DNA of 64,000 bases, from positions 297,501-361,500 of the forward strand of contig JBAIAC010000225.1 of assembly GCA_037349315.1 (NCBI GenBank), given 5' to 3'. Shown piece after piece: positions 54,360 through 64,000 of this stretch. Source of the stretch: Chelydra serpentina (Eukaryota > Chordata > Testudines > Chelydridae). The position numbers were made by a program, and so were the translations under genes. The notes beneath the pieces were generated by a model, which was not told the origin of the DNA, did no database searches, and worked only from the letters and a program-made list of their open reading frames with translations. Numbering within the stretch: position 1 is the stretch's first letter; each line of letters starts with the position of its first letter.

Positions 54360-56320
54360 CAAGCGACAGTGACACCAGGTGGCCACGTGGGGTAATGCAC
54401 ACAGCGTCTCTCTGAGAGAGCGACAGTGACACCGGGTGGCCACGTGGGGTAATGCACACAGCGTCTCTCTCAGAGAGCAACAGTGACACCGGGTGGCCAC
54501 GTGGGGTAACGCACACAGCGTCTCTCTCAGAGAGCAACAGTGACACCGGGTGGCCACGTGGGGTAATGCACACAGCGTCTCTCTCAGAGAGCAACAGTGA
54601 CACCGGGTGGCCATGTGGGGTAATGCACACAGCGTCTCTCTCAGAGAGCAACAGTGACACCGGGTGGCCACGTGGGGTAACGCACACAGCGTCTCTCTCA
54701 GAGAGCAACAGTGACACCGGGTGGCCACGTGGGGTAATGCACACAGCGTCTCTCTCAGAGAGCAACAGTGACACCGGGTGGCCATGTGGGGTAATGCACA
54801 CAGCGTCTCTCTCAGAGAGCAACAGTGACACCGGGTGGCCACGTGGGGTAATGCACACAGCGTCTCTCAGAGAGCAACAGTGACACTGGGTGGCCACGTG
54901 GGGTAACGCACACAGCGTCTCTCTCAGAGAGCAACAGTGACACTGGGTGGCCACGTGGGGTAATCCACACAGCGTCTCTCTCAGAGAGCAACAGTGACAC
55001 CGGGTGGCCAAGTGGGGTAATGCACACAGCGTCTCTCTCAGAGAGCAACAGCGACACTGGGTGGCCAATTGGGGTAATGCACACAGCGTCTCTCTCAGAG
55101 AGCAACAGTGACACCGGGTGGCCAGGTGGGGTAACACACACAGCGTCTCTCTCAGAGAGCAACAGTGACACCGGGTGGCCAGGTGGGGTAACACACACAG
55201 CGTCTCTCTCAGAGAGCGACAGTAACACCGGGTGGCCACGTGGGGTAACACACAGCGTCTCTCTCAGAGAGCGAGAGTTACACCGGGTGGCCACATGGGG
55301 TAATGCACACAGCATCTCTCTCAGAGAGCAACAGTGACACTGGGTGGCCACGAGGGGTAATGCACACAGCGTCTCTCTCAGAGAGCGATAGTGACACCGG
55401 GTGGCCACGTGGGATAATGCACACAGCGTCTCTCTAAGAGAGCAACAGCAACACCGGGGGGCCCTGTGGGGTAATGCACACAGCGTCTCTCTCAGAGAGC
55501 AACAGTGACACCGGGTGGCCACGTGGGGTAATGCACACAGCGTCTCCCTCAGAGAGCAACAGTGACACCGGGTGGCCCCGTGGGGTAATGCACACAGCTT
55601 CTCTCTGAGAGAGATAAAGCGACACCGGGTGGCCACGTGGGATAATGCACACAGCGTCTCTCTAAGAGAGCAACAGCGACACCGGGGGGCCCTGTGGGGT
55701 AATGCACACAGCGTCTCTCTCAGAGAGCAACAGTGGCACCGGGTGGCCACGTGGGGTAATGCACACAGCGTCTCTCTCAGAGAGCAACATTGACACCGGG
55801 TGGCCACGTGGGGTAATGCACACAGCCTCTCTCAGAGAATGACAGTGACACCGGGTGGCCACGTGGGGTAATGCACACAGCATCTCTCTCAGAGAATGAC
55901 AGTGACACCGGGTGGCTATGTGGGGTAACGCACACAGCGTCTCTCTCAGAGAGTGACAGTGACACCGGGTGGCCACGTGGGGTAATGCACACAGCATCTC
56001 TCTCAGAGAATGACAGTGACACCGGGTGGCTATGTGGGGTAACGCACACAGCGTCTCTCTCAGAGAGTGACAGTGACACCGGGTGGCCACGTGGGGTAAT
56101 GCACACAGCGTCTCTCTCAGAGAGCAACAGTGGCACCGGGTGGCCACGTGGGGTAATGCACACAGCGTCTCTCTCAGAGAGCAAGAGCGACACTGGGAGG
56201 CCACACGGGGTAATGCACACAGCGTCTCTCTCAGAAAGCGACAGTGACACTGGGTGGCCACATGGGGTAATGCACACAGTGTCTCTCTCAGAGAGCGACA
56301 GTGACTCCGGGTGCCCCACC
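54360..56320 (-). repeat. 57-bp CACGTG satellite, ~34 units
   Basis: The unit read here is GTGACACCGGGTGGCCACGT, GGGGTAATGCACACAGCGTC, TCTCTCAGAGAGCAACA. Most units are 57 bp, and a few lose two or three bases in the CTCT tract. It is the reverse complement of the arrays at 16.7 and 58.6 kb. Open frames of 300-330 codons on the minus strand are a by-product. Confidence 0.96.
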
Positions 56321-56588
56321 TCTCACTCTGGATGGCGAAGCTGGAGAAAGTGGCGGCAGCTGTTCGATGTGTCAGCTGGTAGAGGAAAGGTCTGGAGCCG
56401 GCGCTCAGGAAGTCATCCTTACCTCGCCCTTGTGACTCCAGCTTGAAGGGGAGCTTCTTTCCTTCCCCTCGCTGAGAAAGAGCAAGAGAAGACAGAAAGC
56501 CCAGATGGGCCAACTGGGTGCACAAGCCCTCCCTGGCTTTTCCTACAGCAGAGCCTGAAATGACCTGGACAGAGAAAGTCATAAAGGT

Positions 56589-56661
56589 GCTGACGTAGCT
56601 CAGTCAGGTGACCGTTAGACTGAAGATCTAGCGGTCCCAGGTCCAACCCCAGGGATTGGCA
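56589..56661 (+). tRNA. tRNA-Phe (GAA), acceptor weakened
   Basis: The anticodon arm TTAGA/CTGAAGA/TCTAG is intact and the A box is TAGCTCAGTCAGG. The acceptor GCTGACG/GATTGGC has two failed pairs next to the D-arm, and the T-stem is the same CCAGG/CCAGG as at 14696. It is the direct paralogue of that locus with added damage. Confidence 0.75.
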
Positions 56662-57619
56662 TGTTCTGTCTCTGCAGGAGCTGGGCTGTTTTCTCAAAGC
56701 GCAGTGGTACCTCCATGTTCGCCATGCGGGGAACAGGGGATTTAGAGGGCCATGAGCCCCACCACTTTTTACCAGCCATAAGGACGAAGGATGGATGGGG
56801 GGATAAGGCAGAGTCTTGGGGGGAAGAGGCGTTCTGTGGGTGTGGCCCCAGGGGGAGGGGAAGGGCAGGGTCTCAGGGAGACGGGGGGTGTAGGGTTGGG
56901 GTCTCAGGGAGAAGGGGGGGTGTAGGGTTGGGGTCTCAGGGAGAAGGGGTGGCGTGAGTGCAGGTACTTGGGGGAAAGGGGTGTCATGGGGGCAGCACAG
57001 TTCGGATGCCGGTGGCCCCCCCACTGTAAGGAGCTTCCGCCCCCCCAGCTCCGTGGTCGCCGTGCGGGGAGCAGCGTCCCCCGGCAGTGATTTGCTCCTT
57101 GCTGCCGGAGCAGAGCAGCAGGCTCAGCCGTCAGAACTTCCCGGAGTGATGAGAGGGGAGGGGCCCAGCCTCTGGAGCAGGATCGCAGGGCAGGGAGTTC
57201 CCGGCGGGCATTATGGGATACTGGCGGAGGCCAGTTCTGGTGATATAATGACCAGCAGCGTCTACACTGACACTTGGTCACTCTCAGTTTGCTGCAAAAA
57301 GCTCCAGGCCTCTCGTCGAGGTGGTTTTATTTTCTCGCCAACAGAGGGCAGTTTTGTTGCCAGACGTGGCATTGCCGTGTGTGCACCAGCCAAAAGCTGG
57401 CGACGGAGGGAGAGTCGTGTGTTTTTCACACGCCTGAGCAATATAATGATGCTGAAATAACGTTGTAGTGCAGACCTGGCCAAGGATTCACACACACACA
57501 GCTTGCAAGGAAAATTTCACCTGCTCCTCTGCTTTGCACAATCCAAACACAAGCAAAGGCTCAGGTAGGGGCTGGCAGGGAGTCAGGTGTGAGAAAACAC
57601 CATCCATTGGTAACAGGCA

Positions 57620-57693
57620 GGCACCATGGCATAGCTGGTTAAAGCACCAGCTTTGTAATCACGAGATCCTCGGTTCAACTCCTAGTGGTGCCT
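57620..57693 (+). tRNA. tRNA-Thr (TGT), anticodon stem damaged
   Basis: The acceptor GGCACCA/TGGTGCC is perfect and the loop TTTGTAA gives TGT. The anticodon stem CCAGC against TCACG is mostly unpaired, and the T-stem (CTCGG/CCTAG) is weakened. TTTT is about 12 bases downstream. It is the paralogue of 15647. Confidence 0.76.
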
Positions 57694-58259
57694 TGTTGAG
57701 TGGCTTTTGGTGCAGCTGGTATTGGCTAATTTTTAGAAAACAAAATATGGAGCTAGATGGACCTTTGGTCTAGCCCAGTGTGGCTGTTTTTATGGTTTAA
57801 ATTACACTCCCAGGCACTGATAACAGAGTTACTGAAAGTTTGGGAGTTAAGAGCCGACAGGTCCGTGTTCGAGTCCCCTCCAAGACGACCCCTCCCTCTG
57901 GGACAGGGGCAGGTCTGACTCTCACACCAAATGGCTCCTTGTGGCTGCCAGAATCTGTATGCGGCTCATTTAGTTTACGCCGAGGGTGGAGTCCTGCTTT
58001 GTGCACCGTGTCTGAGACTGAAAATCCTAAACCACCCTTTGAAATAACGAATGCAGCAGGACGTGTTATGGTCCCTGCCCCAAAGCAGACAGACCAATGG
58101 AGAGCTGAGTCCAGGGTAACACATCACAGGGCTGAGTAAGGCCGGCAAAGATTCATCTTCCCCTCATGGGCCTCTCGCAATGACGTCCTTCTTGTGTGCC
58201 AGGACTGACAAAAACATCCCAGACACAGAAGCAGCATGTCCAAATAGTCACTTGTAGAT

Positions 58260-58332
58260 GCTGAAGTAGCTCAGTGAGGAGAGCATTAGACTGATGATCT
58301 AGAGGACCCTAGTTCACCCCCAGGTTTTAGCC
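58260..58332 (+). tRNA. tRNA-Phe body with GAT anticodon
   Basis: The body and flanks match the Phe copy at 16285: acceptor GCTGAAG/TTTTAGC with one G-T, and GAGAGCA D-arm. The anticodon arm TTAGA/CTGATGA/TCTAG gives GAT (Ile) through a single A-to-T change at position 36. The T-arm lost its stem (CCTAG/CCAGG with loop TTCACCC). It is likely a pseudogene. Confidence 0.78.
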
Positions 58333-58639
58333 TGCTCTTTGGGGTCAGGGCTGGGTTGTTTTCTGGAAGGGCAGCAGTGGGTTTACCTGCCATGAGTCCC
58401 TTATTTCACACCCCACAGCAAGGAAAAGCAGCGTGTGCTTGTGTACACAGTTGGCCCATGTTAGCTTTCTTCCTTCTCTTGCTCTTTCTCAGCAAGGGGA
58501 AGGAAAGAAGCTCTCCTTCAAGCTGGAATCACAAGGGCGATGTAAGGATGACTTCCTGAGCGCCGGCTCCAGACCTTCGCTCTACCAGCCGACCCATCGA
58601 AGACCTGCCACCACTTTCTCCAGCTTCTCCACCCGGTAT

Positions 58640-60398
58640 GAGAGGTGAGCTCTCTGACAGAGATGCTGTGTGCATTGCCCGACGTGGCCACCCAGTGTCA
58701 CTGTCGCTCTCTGAGAGAGAGGCTGTGTGCATTGCCCGACGTGGCCACCCAGTGTCACTGTCGCTCTCTGAGAGAGACGCTGTGTGCATTACCCCACGTG
58801 GCCACCCGGTGTCACTGTTGCTCTCTGAGAGAGACTCTGTGTCCATTAACCTGTGTGGCCACCCGGTGTCACTGTTGCTCTCTGAGAGAGATGCTGTGTG
58901 CATTACCCCACGTGGCCACCCGGTGTCACTGTTGTGCTCTGAGAGAGACGCTGTGAGGATTACCCCACGTGGCCGCCCAGTGTCACTGTTGCTCTCTGAG
59001 AGACATGCTGTGTGCATTACCCCACGTGGCCACCCGGTGTCACTGTTGCTCTCTGAGAGAGACGCTGTGTGCATTACCCCACGTGGCCACCCGGTGTCAC
59101 TGTTGCTCTCTGAGATAGATGCTGTGTGCATTACCCCACGTGGCCACCCGGTGTCACTGTTGCTCTCTGAGAGAGATGCTGTGTGCATTACCCCACATGG
59201 CCACCCGGTGTAACTGTCGCTCCCTGAGAGAGACGCTGTGTGCATTACCCCACGTGGCCACCCGGTGTCACTGTTGCTCTCTGAGATAGATGCTGTGTGC
59301 ATTACCCCACATGGCCACCCGGTGTAACTGTCGCTCCCTGAGAGAGACGCTGTGTGCATTACCCCGCGTGGCCACCCGGAGACACTGTTGCTCTCCGAGA
59401 GAGATGCTGTGTGAATTACCCCACGTGGCCACCCGGTGTCACTGTCGCTCCCTGAGAAAGACGCTGTGTGCATTACCCCACGTGGCCACCCGGTGTAACT
59501 GTCGCTCCCTGAGAGAGACGCTGTGTGCATTACCCCGCGTGGCCACCCAGTGTCACTGTTTATCTCTGAGAGAGACGCTGTGCGCATTACCCCACGTGGC
59601 CACCCGGTGTCACTGTTGCTCTCTGAGAGAGGCGCTGTGTGCATTACCCTACGTGGCCACTCAGTGTCACTGTTACTCTCTGAGAGAGATGCTGTGTGCA
59701 TTACCCCACGTGGCCACCCAGTGTCACTGTCGCTCTCTGAGACAGATGCTGTGTGCATTACCGCACGTGACCACCCGGTGTCACTGTCGCTCTCTGAGAG
59801 AGACGCTGTGTGCATTACCCCACGTAGCCACTCGGTGTCACTGCTGCTCTCTGAGAGAGACGCTGTGTGCGTTACCCCACGTGGCCACCCAGTGTCACTG
59901 TTGCTCTCTGAGAGAGACGCTGTGTGCATTACCCCACGTGGCCACCCGGTGTCACTGTTGCTCTCTGAGAGAGACCCTGTGTGCATTACCCCACGTGGCC
60001 ACCCGGTGTCACTGTTGCTCTCTGAGAGAGATGCTGTGTGCGTTACCCCACGTGGCCACCCAGTGTCACTGTTGCTCTCAGAGAGATGCTGTGTGCATTA
60101 CCCCACGTGGCCACCAATTGTCACTGTTGCTCTCTCAGAGAGGTGCTCTGTGCCTTACCCCACGTGGCCACCCAGTGTCATTGTTGCTCTCTGAGAGAGA
60201 CGCTGTGTGCGTTACCCCACGTGGCCACCCAGTGTCACTGTTGCTCTCTGAGAGAGATGCTGTGTGCATTACCCCACGTGGCCACCCGGTGTCACTGTTG
60301 CTCTCTGAGAGAGACGCTGTGTGCATTACCCCACGTGGCCACCCGGTGTCACTGTTGCTCTCTGAGAGAGACGCTGTGTGCATTGCCCCACAGGTGAC
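58640..60398 (+). repeat. 57-bp CACGTG satellite, ~31 units
   Basis: The unit contains GAGAGAGACGCTGTGTGCAT, TACCCCACGTGGCCACCCGG and TGTCACTGTTGCTCTCT. It has the same orientation as 16.7 kb and opposite to 54.4-56.3 kb. Open frames of 384 (plus) and 485 (minus) codons follow from 57 being 3 x 19. Confidence 0.96.
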
Positions 60399-60486
60399 TT
60401 CTCATACAAATGCTAAGCAGTTGGTGGTGTCATGTTACAGGTGAGGTGGAATTGAGGCTGTTTCTTCAGGTGGAAGACAATAATTG

Positions 60487-60594
60487 TGTCAGGAGTGGGA
60501 TGTGAACACACACCTCTATATGGAGCCCAATACAACCTATGATGAAAAGACAAAGCCTTGAGTCTGATGCCCTAGATCACTCGGCCAGACTGAC
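60487..60594 (-). tRNA. tRNA-Leu (CAA), intron-containing
   Basis: The minus-strand sequence is 108 nt with D-arm TGGCCGAGTGATCTAGGGC, anticodon loop CTCAAGG, a ~20-nt intron and variable arm GGCTCC...GGAG. The T-stem region is GTGTG/CCCAC. The acceptor GTCAGTC/TCCTGAC pairs at five of seven positions. The T-loop region GTTCACAT keeps the TTC of the B box, unlike the copy at 3155. It is intermediate between functional and decayed. Confidence 0.8.
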
Positions 60595-60858
60595 ACTGTT
60601 AGTCAAGCGATTTATCAATCGTAGTTTTCTTTAACATGGTCAAACAATCAGGTTCCCTCCTAGGCCAGGCTGCAGCCCGGATTCAGGACTCAGAGGAAAT
60701 GGAGCTCGCACCCCTACCTACAGGACTCCAGGCATGGCCAGGTTTATGGATCAAACGTCCCCTCTGGCACTCAAGTCACAACAGCGAGCAGGCAAAAGAC
60801 AGGCTCCCACGTCATTGGAGAGAGCAAGACGAAGCCTTGGAACACCCAGTTGTGTTAA

Positions 60859-61206
60859 CAGTGGCGTACCCAGGTGCAGAGCACAGGGGGAGCGGAGCTA
60901 AAAAAAGGCGCCTCCCCTTGTACTCACCCGGCGGCGCTCCAGCCGTTCGGCGGCACTTTGGTGGCGTGTCCCGTCCCTTCACTCGCTCCGGGTCTTCAGT
61001 GGTACCCGCCGCGGAAGTGCTGCTGAAGACCTGGAGCGAGTGAAGGACCCACCGCTGAATTTTTGCTGAACAGTGTCGACAGGTGAGTGCAAGGGGAGGC
61101 GCTTTTTTTAAGCTCTGTTCCCCCTTAAAAAAATTTTTTTAAGAAGCTGCTTCTGCTCAGAGAGGGAGCAGCCGCTATCTCTGCTCCACACAGGGCAACG
61201 CTACTG
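60859..61206. mobile_element. Foldback hAT-like nonautonomous element
   Basis: The ends are CAGTGGCGTA and AACGCTACTG (inverted, about 8 of 10 match). The flanking octamers TGTGTTAA and AGTGTTAG agree at six positions, as expected of an old 8-bp hAT target duplication. The interior is a long hairpin: 60976-60999 pairs with 61023-61046, and the outer GGCGCCTCCCCTTG stretch pairs with CAAGGGGAGGCGC. The paralogous site at 48.86 kb lacks the element. Confidence 0.85.
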
Positions 61207-61234
61207 AGTGTTAGGTGGCAGAAGAGCTGCTCCA

Positions 61235-61305
61235 AGGTCCCACCAAGACTTGTACTTGGATTGCAGGATTCAAAGTGCTGAGTGCTGCCCTTACACCATG
61301 GGAGA
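61235..61305 (-). tRNA. tRNA-Gln (TTG), degenerate
   Basis: A paralogue of 48881. The anticodon loop CTTTGAA is kept. The acceptor has two mismatches at its end (TCTCCCA against TGGGACC), the anticodon stem has one (CAGCA/TCCTG), and the T-loop is TACAAGT, which breaks the B box. The TTTT terminator is changed to TTCT. It is a probable pseudogene. Confidence 0.75.
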
Positions 61306-61626
61306 ACACCCCGTGTTTGTCTGACTTCCGGTGCAGAAGAGCCTGAGCGGACAATAATTTGCCTTCCTTGCTCAAGGCCTCTCTGGCCTCTCTGGTCAGT
61401 GCTGTATTTGCTCAATAAGTCGGCACGCAGCGGTTTGCTGTAGACCCCGAAGCCTTTCTTCCTCCAGACTGGGACGCTAGTGGGCATGTGAGGAAGTTGC
61501 CCCTTCAGTCCCAGGCAGTAAATGACTCTTCCTAGGAAAGCCCAAGTCCTGAAAAGAAAAGAGTAACATCAAAGAGGCTACTGAAGAGCTGACTTCTGAA
61601 GTTTCTGGGGGAAATGATCTTTTTTA

Positions 61627-61699
61627 CACCTGACCAGGGACTTGAACCCTGGACCCTCAGATTAAAAGTCTGACGCTCGACCAACTGAGCTAGCCAGGA
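61627..61699 (-). tRNA. tRNA-Lys (TTT)
   Basis: On the minus strand: anticodon arm TCAGA/CTTTTAA/TCTGA and T-arm CAGGG/TTCAAGT/CCCTG are perfect. The acceptor TCCTGGC/GTCAGGT has one mismatch at the first pair. The D-arm reads TAGCTCAGTTGGTCGAGC, the same form as the GTT copy at 19251. It is plausibly functional. Confidence 0.87.
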
Positions 61700-61902
61700 A
61701 CACACAAGGAGCTTGCAAGTTTGATGTAGAAGAGAAACTAAACAAGAAAAAAAGGGCAGGAAACAACAGCTTTCTCCAGCACGCTTTCTCAGCTCATTTC
61801 CCCACCTTCTGTCCTGCAGGGGTTGGGGTTATCCCAGTGGCAAAAAGGGGAGCACCTTGCTGGACAGCTAAGGGACCTGAGAAAAGTAAATCATTAGCTT
61901 TA

Positions 61903-62084
61903 CGGGGAGAGGGATGGGTCAGTGGTTTAAGCATTGACCTGCTAAACCCAGGATTGTGAGTTCAATCTTTCAGTGGGTGGCTTAGGGATCTGGGGCAAAA
62001 ATTGGGGATTGGCTTTGCTTTGAGTAGGGTGTTGAACTAGATGACCTCCTAATGTCCCTTCCATCCCTGATATTCTATGATTCT
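61903..62084 (+). mobile_element. tRNA-headed SINE with CR1-like tail
   Basis: A complete copy: head GGGATGGGTCAGTGGTTTAA, body GGGGCAAAAATTGGGGATTG, and tail ATGACCTCCTAATGTCCC ending TATTCTATGATTCT. It sits where the reverse copy of the segmental unit begins. Confidence 0.88.
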
Positions 62085-62900
62085 CAGCTTTCCATTGGTC
62101 TGTCTGCTTTGGGGCAGGGACCATAACATGTCCTGCTGCATTTGTTATTTCAGAGGGTGGTTTAGGATTTTCAGTCTCAGACACGGTGCACAAAGCAGGA
62201 CTCCACCCTCGGCGTAAACTAAATGAGCTGCCCACAGATTCTGGCAGCCACAAGGAGCCATTTGGTGTGAGAGTCAGACCTGCCCCTGTCCCAGAGGGAG
62301 GGGGTCATTTTTGAGGGGCCTGGCACACTGACCTATCAGCTCTTAACTCCCAAACTTTCAGGAACTCTGTTATCAGTGCCTGGGAGTGTAATTTAAACCA
62401 TAAAAAGAGCCACACTGGGCTAGACTGAAGGCCTATCTACTTTTGTTTTTTGTTTTCTGACAGTAGCCAATAGCAGGTGCCCAAAATCCACTCAACAAGG
62501 CACAACTGGGAGTTGAACCCAGGATCTCCTGTTTACAAAACAGGTGCTTTAACCAGTTAAGCCATGGTGCCTGCCTATGGCTACCCCCTTGTGTCTTCCC
62601 ACACCTGACTCCCTGACAGACCCTACCTGAGCCTTTGCTTGTATTGGAGTCTGCAAAGCAGAGGAGCAGGGGAAGGTTTCCTGGCAAGCTGTGTGTGTGT
62701 GAATCCTTGGCCAGGTCTGCACTACAACGTTATTTCAGTATCATTATATTGCTCAGGCGTGTGAAAAACACACGACGCTCCCTCGGTCGCCTCCTTTTGG
62801 CTGGTGCACACACGGCAATGCCACGTCTGGCGACAAAACTGCCCTCTGCTGGCGAGAAAATAAAACCACCTCGACGAGATGCCTGGAGCTTTTTGCAATG
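62085..62900 (-). repeat. Segmental duplication unit, reverse partial copy with tRNA-Thr
   Basis: The reverse complement of about 15370-16130, 42360-42930 and 57300-58100. It is bounded on the left by the SINE. Confidence 0.85.
62498..62571 (-). tRNA. tRNA-Thr (TGT)
   Basis: On the minus strand: acceptor GGCACCA/TTGTGCC with one G-T, anticodon arm CCTGT/TTTGTAA/ACAGG perfect and T-arm CTGGG/TTCAACT/CCCAG perfect. TTTT occurs about 13 bases downstream. With 42455 it is one of two well-preserved Thr copies. Confidence 0.9.
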
Positions 62901-63299
62901 TACTTAGAGTGACACATTGTCAGTGTAAACCACGGAGCTCTTCCCTGCAGCCCACCGGGCTCCCCGTGCCCACCCCTTTAAAAAAATATATATTTTTTTT
63001 ACCCCCAGGCAGGTCCCACCGCCAGACAGTTGTACTGGCGGCGGGAACTGCCTGGGGGTGGGGGCGGGGGGCACAGGGAGCCCAGCGGGCCACAGGGAAG
63101 AGCTTCGTGGTTTCTGGGAGGGAGGGGGAGGAGCGGGAAGCCGTGCTCACAGGGGCAGAGGTGGAGAAGGGGCGAAGAAGGGGCAGGGCCTAATGGAAGG
63201 GGTGGAGTGGGGGCGGGGGCAGCGAGGGGGCGGGGTCAGTGATGAGGCCCTCGGGCCAATGCACTAGTCCTCATGCGGCCCTCGTGGTAATTTGAGTTT

Positions 63300-63545
63300 G
63301 AGACCCCTGGTGTAAACGCTGCTGGTCGTTATATCACCAGAACTGGCCTCCGCCAGTATCCCACAATGCCCGCCGGGAACTCCCTGCCCTGCGATCCTGC
63401 TCCAGAGGCTGGGCCCCTCCCCTCTCATCGCTCCGGGAAGTTCTGACGGCTGAGCCTGCTGCTCTGCTCCGGCAGCAAGGAGCAAATCACTGCCGGGGGA
63501 CGCTGCTCCCCGCACGGCGACCACGGAGCTGGGGGGGCGGAAGCT
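63300..63545 (-). repeat. Reverse fragment of the segmental unit
   Basis: The reverse complement of about 15095-15340 (shared GGCATTGTGGGATACTGG and CCAGCAGCGT stretches). It is separated from the previous fragment by about 400 bp of GC-rich unrelated sequence. Confidence 0.8.
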
Positions 63546-63849
63546 TCCCCTATCTCATTACTGGGGTGTCCCCCTCCCCCTGCCTCAGGACTGGTTGCTT
63601 TCAGCAGCTGTCTGAGCTTAGAGACAGCGTGCAACACACTCACTCTTCCCCAACACACACACACACACACACACTCTGTCACACACTCTCTCCCCTGCCA
63701 CACACACTTCAGTGGGGAAGCAGTTGGCAATCTAGTAGGCTGCCCATGGAACAATGGGAGAGAGAAACCTGCATCATGTGATGCTGCACCGGCCCATGAG
63801 CCATTGCAAACCCCTCCCAAAGCCCCCTGCGGCCAGTTGCACAGTGCGA

Positions 63850-64000
63850 TAGCTACCCACAATGCACTGCTCTTTGGGGCGACGCAAGAGTTGCTAGAGT
63901 GGATGCGCTCTGGTGACACAAGGAGCAGAGTGTTTAATTGAAACACTTCAGCTAAAGCAGCGTAACTCTGTAGTGTGGACACAGCCTGAGAGTGAGACAA
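63850..64000. repeat. Repeat shared with 50.36-50.51 kb
   Basis: ATAGCTACCCACAATGCACT, TTTGGGGCGACGCAAGAG and TAGTGTGGACACAGCC appear in the same order in both places. It is probably a terminal part of a DNA transposon and continues beyond the window edge. Confidence 0.75.

Larger units (their letters stand above)
56420..58650 (+). repeat. Segmental duplication unit Phe-Thr-Phe, copy 2
   Basis: The direct partner of 14520-16680. It lies exactly between the two opposed 57-bp satellite arrays. Confidence 0.87.

Noticed and set aside
52036..54372. Open frames of 270-706 codons over the GC-box and TG repeats
   Set aside because: They follow from the 42-bp unit length and TG composition, with no protein-family resemblance.
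54087..60444. Cys/His-rich repeats (CHCCSLRETLCALPHVATR) as possible zinc fingers
   Set aside because: The spacing does not match C2H2 or other finger types, and the period is exactly that of the 57-bp DNA satellite.

Overview
The window looks like vertebrate, most likely turtle (Cryptodira), nuclear DNA from a subtelomeric or otherwise heavily rearranged region. The evidence is a vertebrate TTAGGG telomere-type array, CR1 LINE 3' ends, SINEs with a tRNA-like head and a CR1-like tail (the arrangement known from tortoise SINEs), TA-flanked MITEs, solo LTRs and KRAB zinc-finger exons. The host call rests on recognised repeat families, not on a database search. No gene in the window looks intact and protein-coding. 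Nearly all long open frames come from tandem repeats whose unit is a multiple of 3 or which lack stop codons.

Layout. 1-2559 is a telomere-like array mixed with TTACAC hexamers. 2.6-24.7 kb is a tRNA-rich zone with 19 tRNA-like loci, CR1, MITE and LTR insertions, several minisatellites and a broken inverted duplication (7.6-14.1 kb against 21.6-24.3 kb). 24.7-37 kb is a large palindrome. Its arms hold the first two coding exons of a KRAB zinc-finger gene, on the minus strand at 26.27 and 24.9 kb and on the plus strand at 34.1 and 36.7 kb. Between the arms lie a CpG-rich promoter-like segment (30.0-30.4 kb) and a 2.2-kb G-rich minisatellite. On the plus side the KRAB gene continues to a KRAB-B-type exon (40.2 kb, with an in-frame TGA) and a decayed C2H2 exon (40.7-41.05 kb), so it is a pseudogene. 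41.2-52 kb holds eight more tRNA loci among repeats. 52.4-53.3 kb is a GC-box minisatellite, followed by TG repeats. 54.36-56.32 and 58.64-60.40 kb are large arrays of a 57-bp satellite carrying CACGTG, in opposite orientations. They flank a copy of the Phe-Thr-Phe tRNA segment also seen at 14.5-16.7 kb. 60.5-62.6 kb holds four minus-strand tRNA loci and a foldback hAT-like element.

I find 34 tRNA-like loci. Many have full cloverleaf potential and some keep a nearby T-run terminator, but several carry acceptor or anticodon-stem mismatches. Six have an anticodon that does not match the expected anticodon for their body type (iMet body CGT, Phe body GAT, Lys body GTT, Ile-TAT body CAT, Cys ACA, Val GAC). 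The most plausible theme is repeated segmental duplication and inversion of a tRNA-bearing subtelomeric segment, with new satellites arising inside it and tRNA copies drifting.
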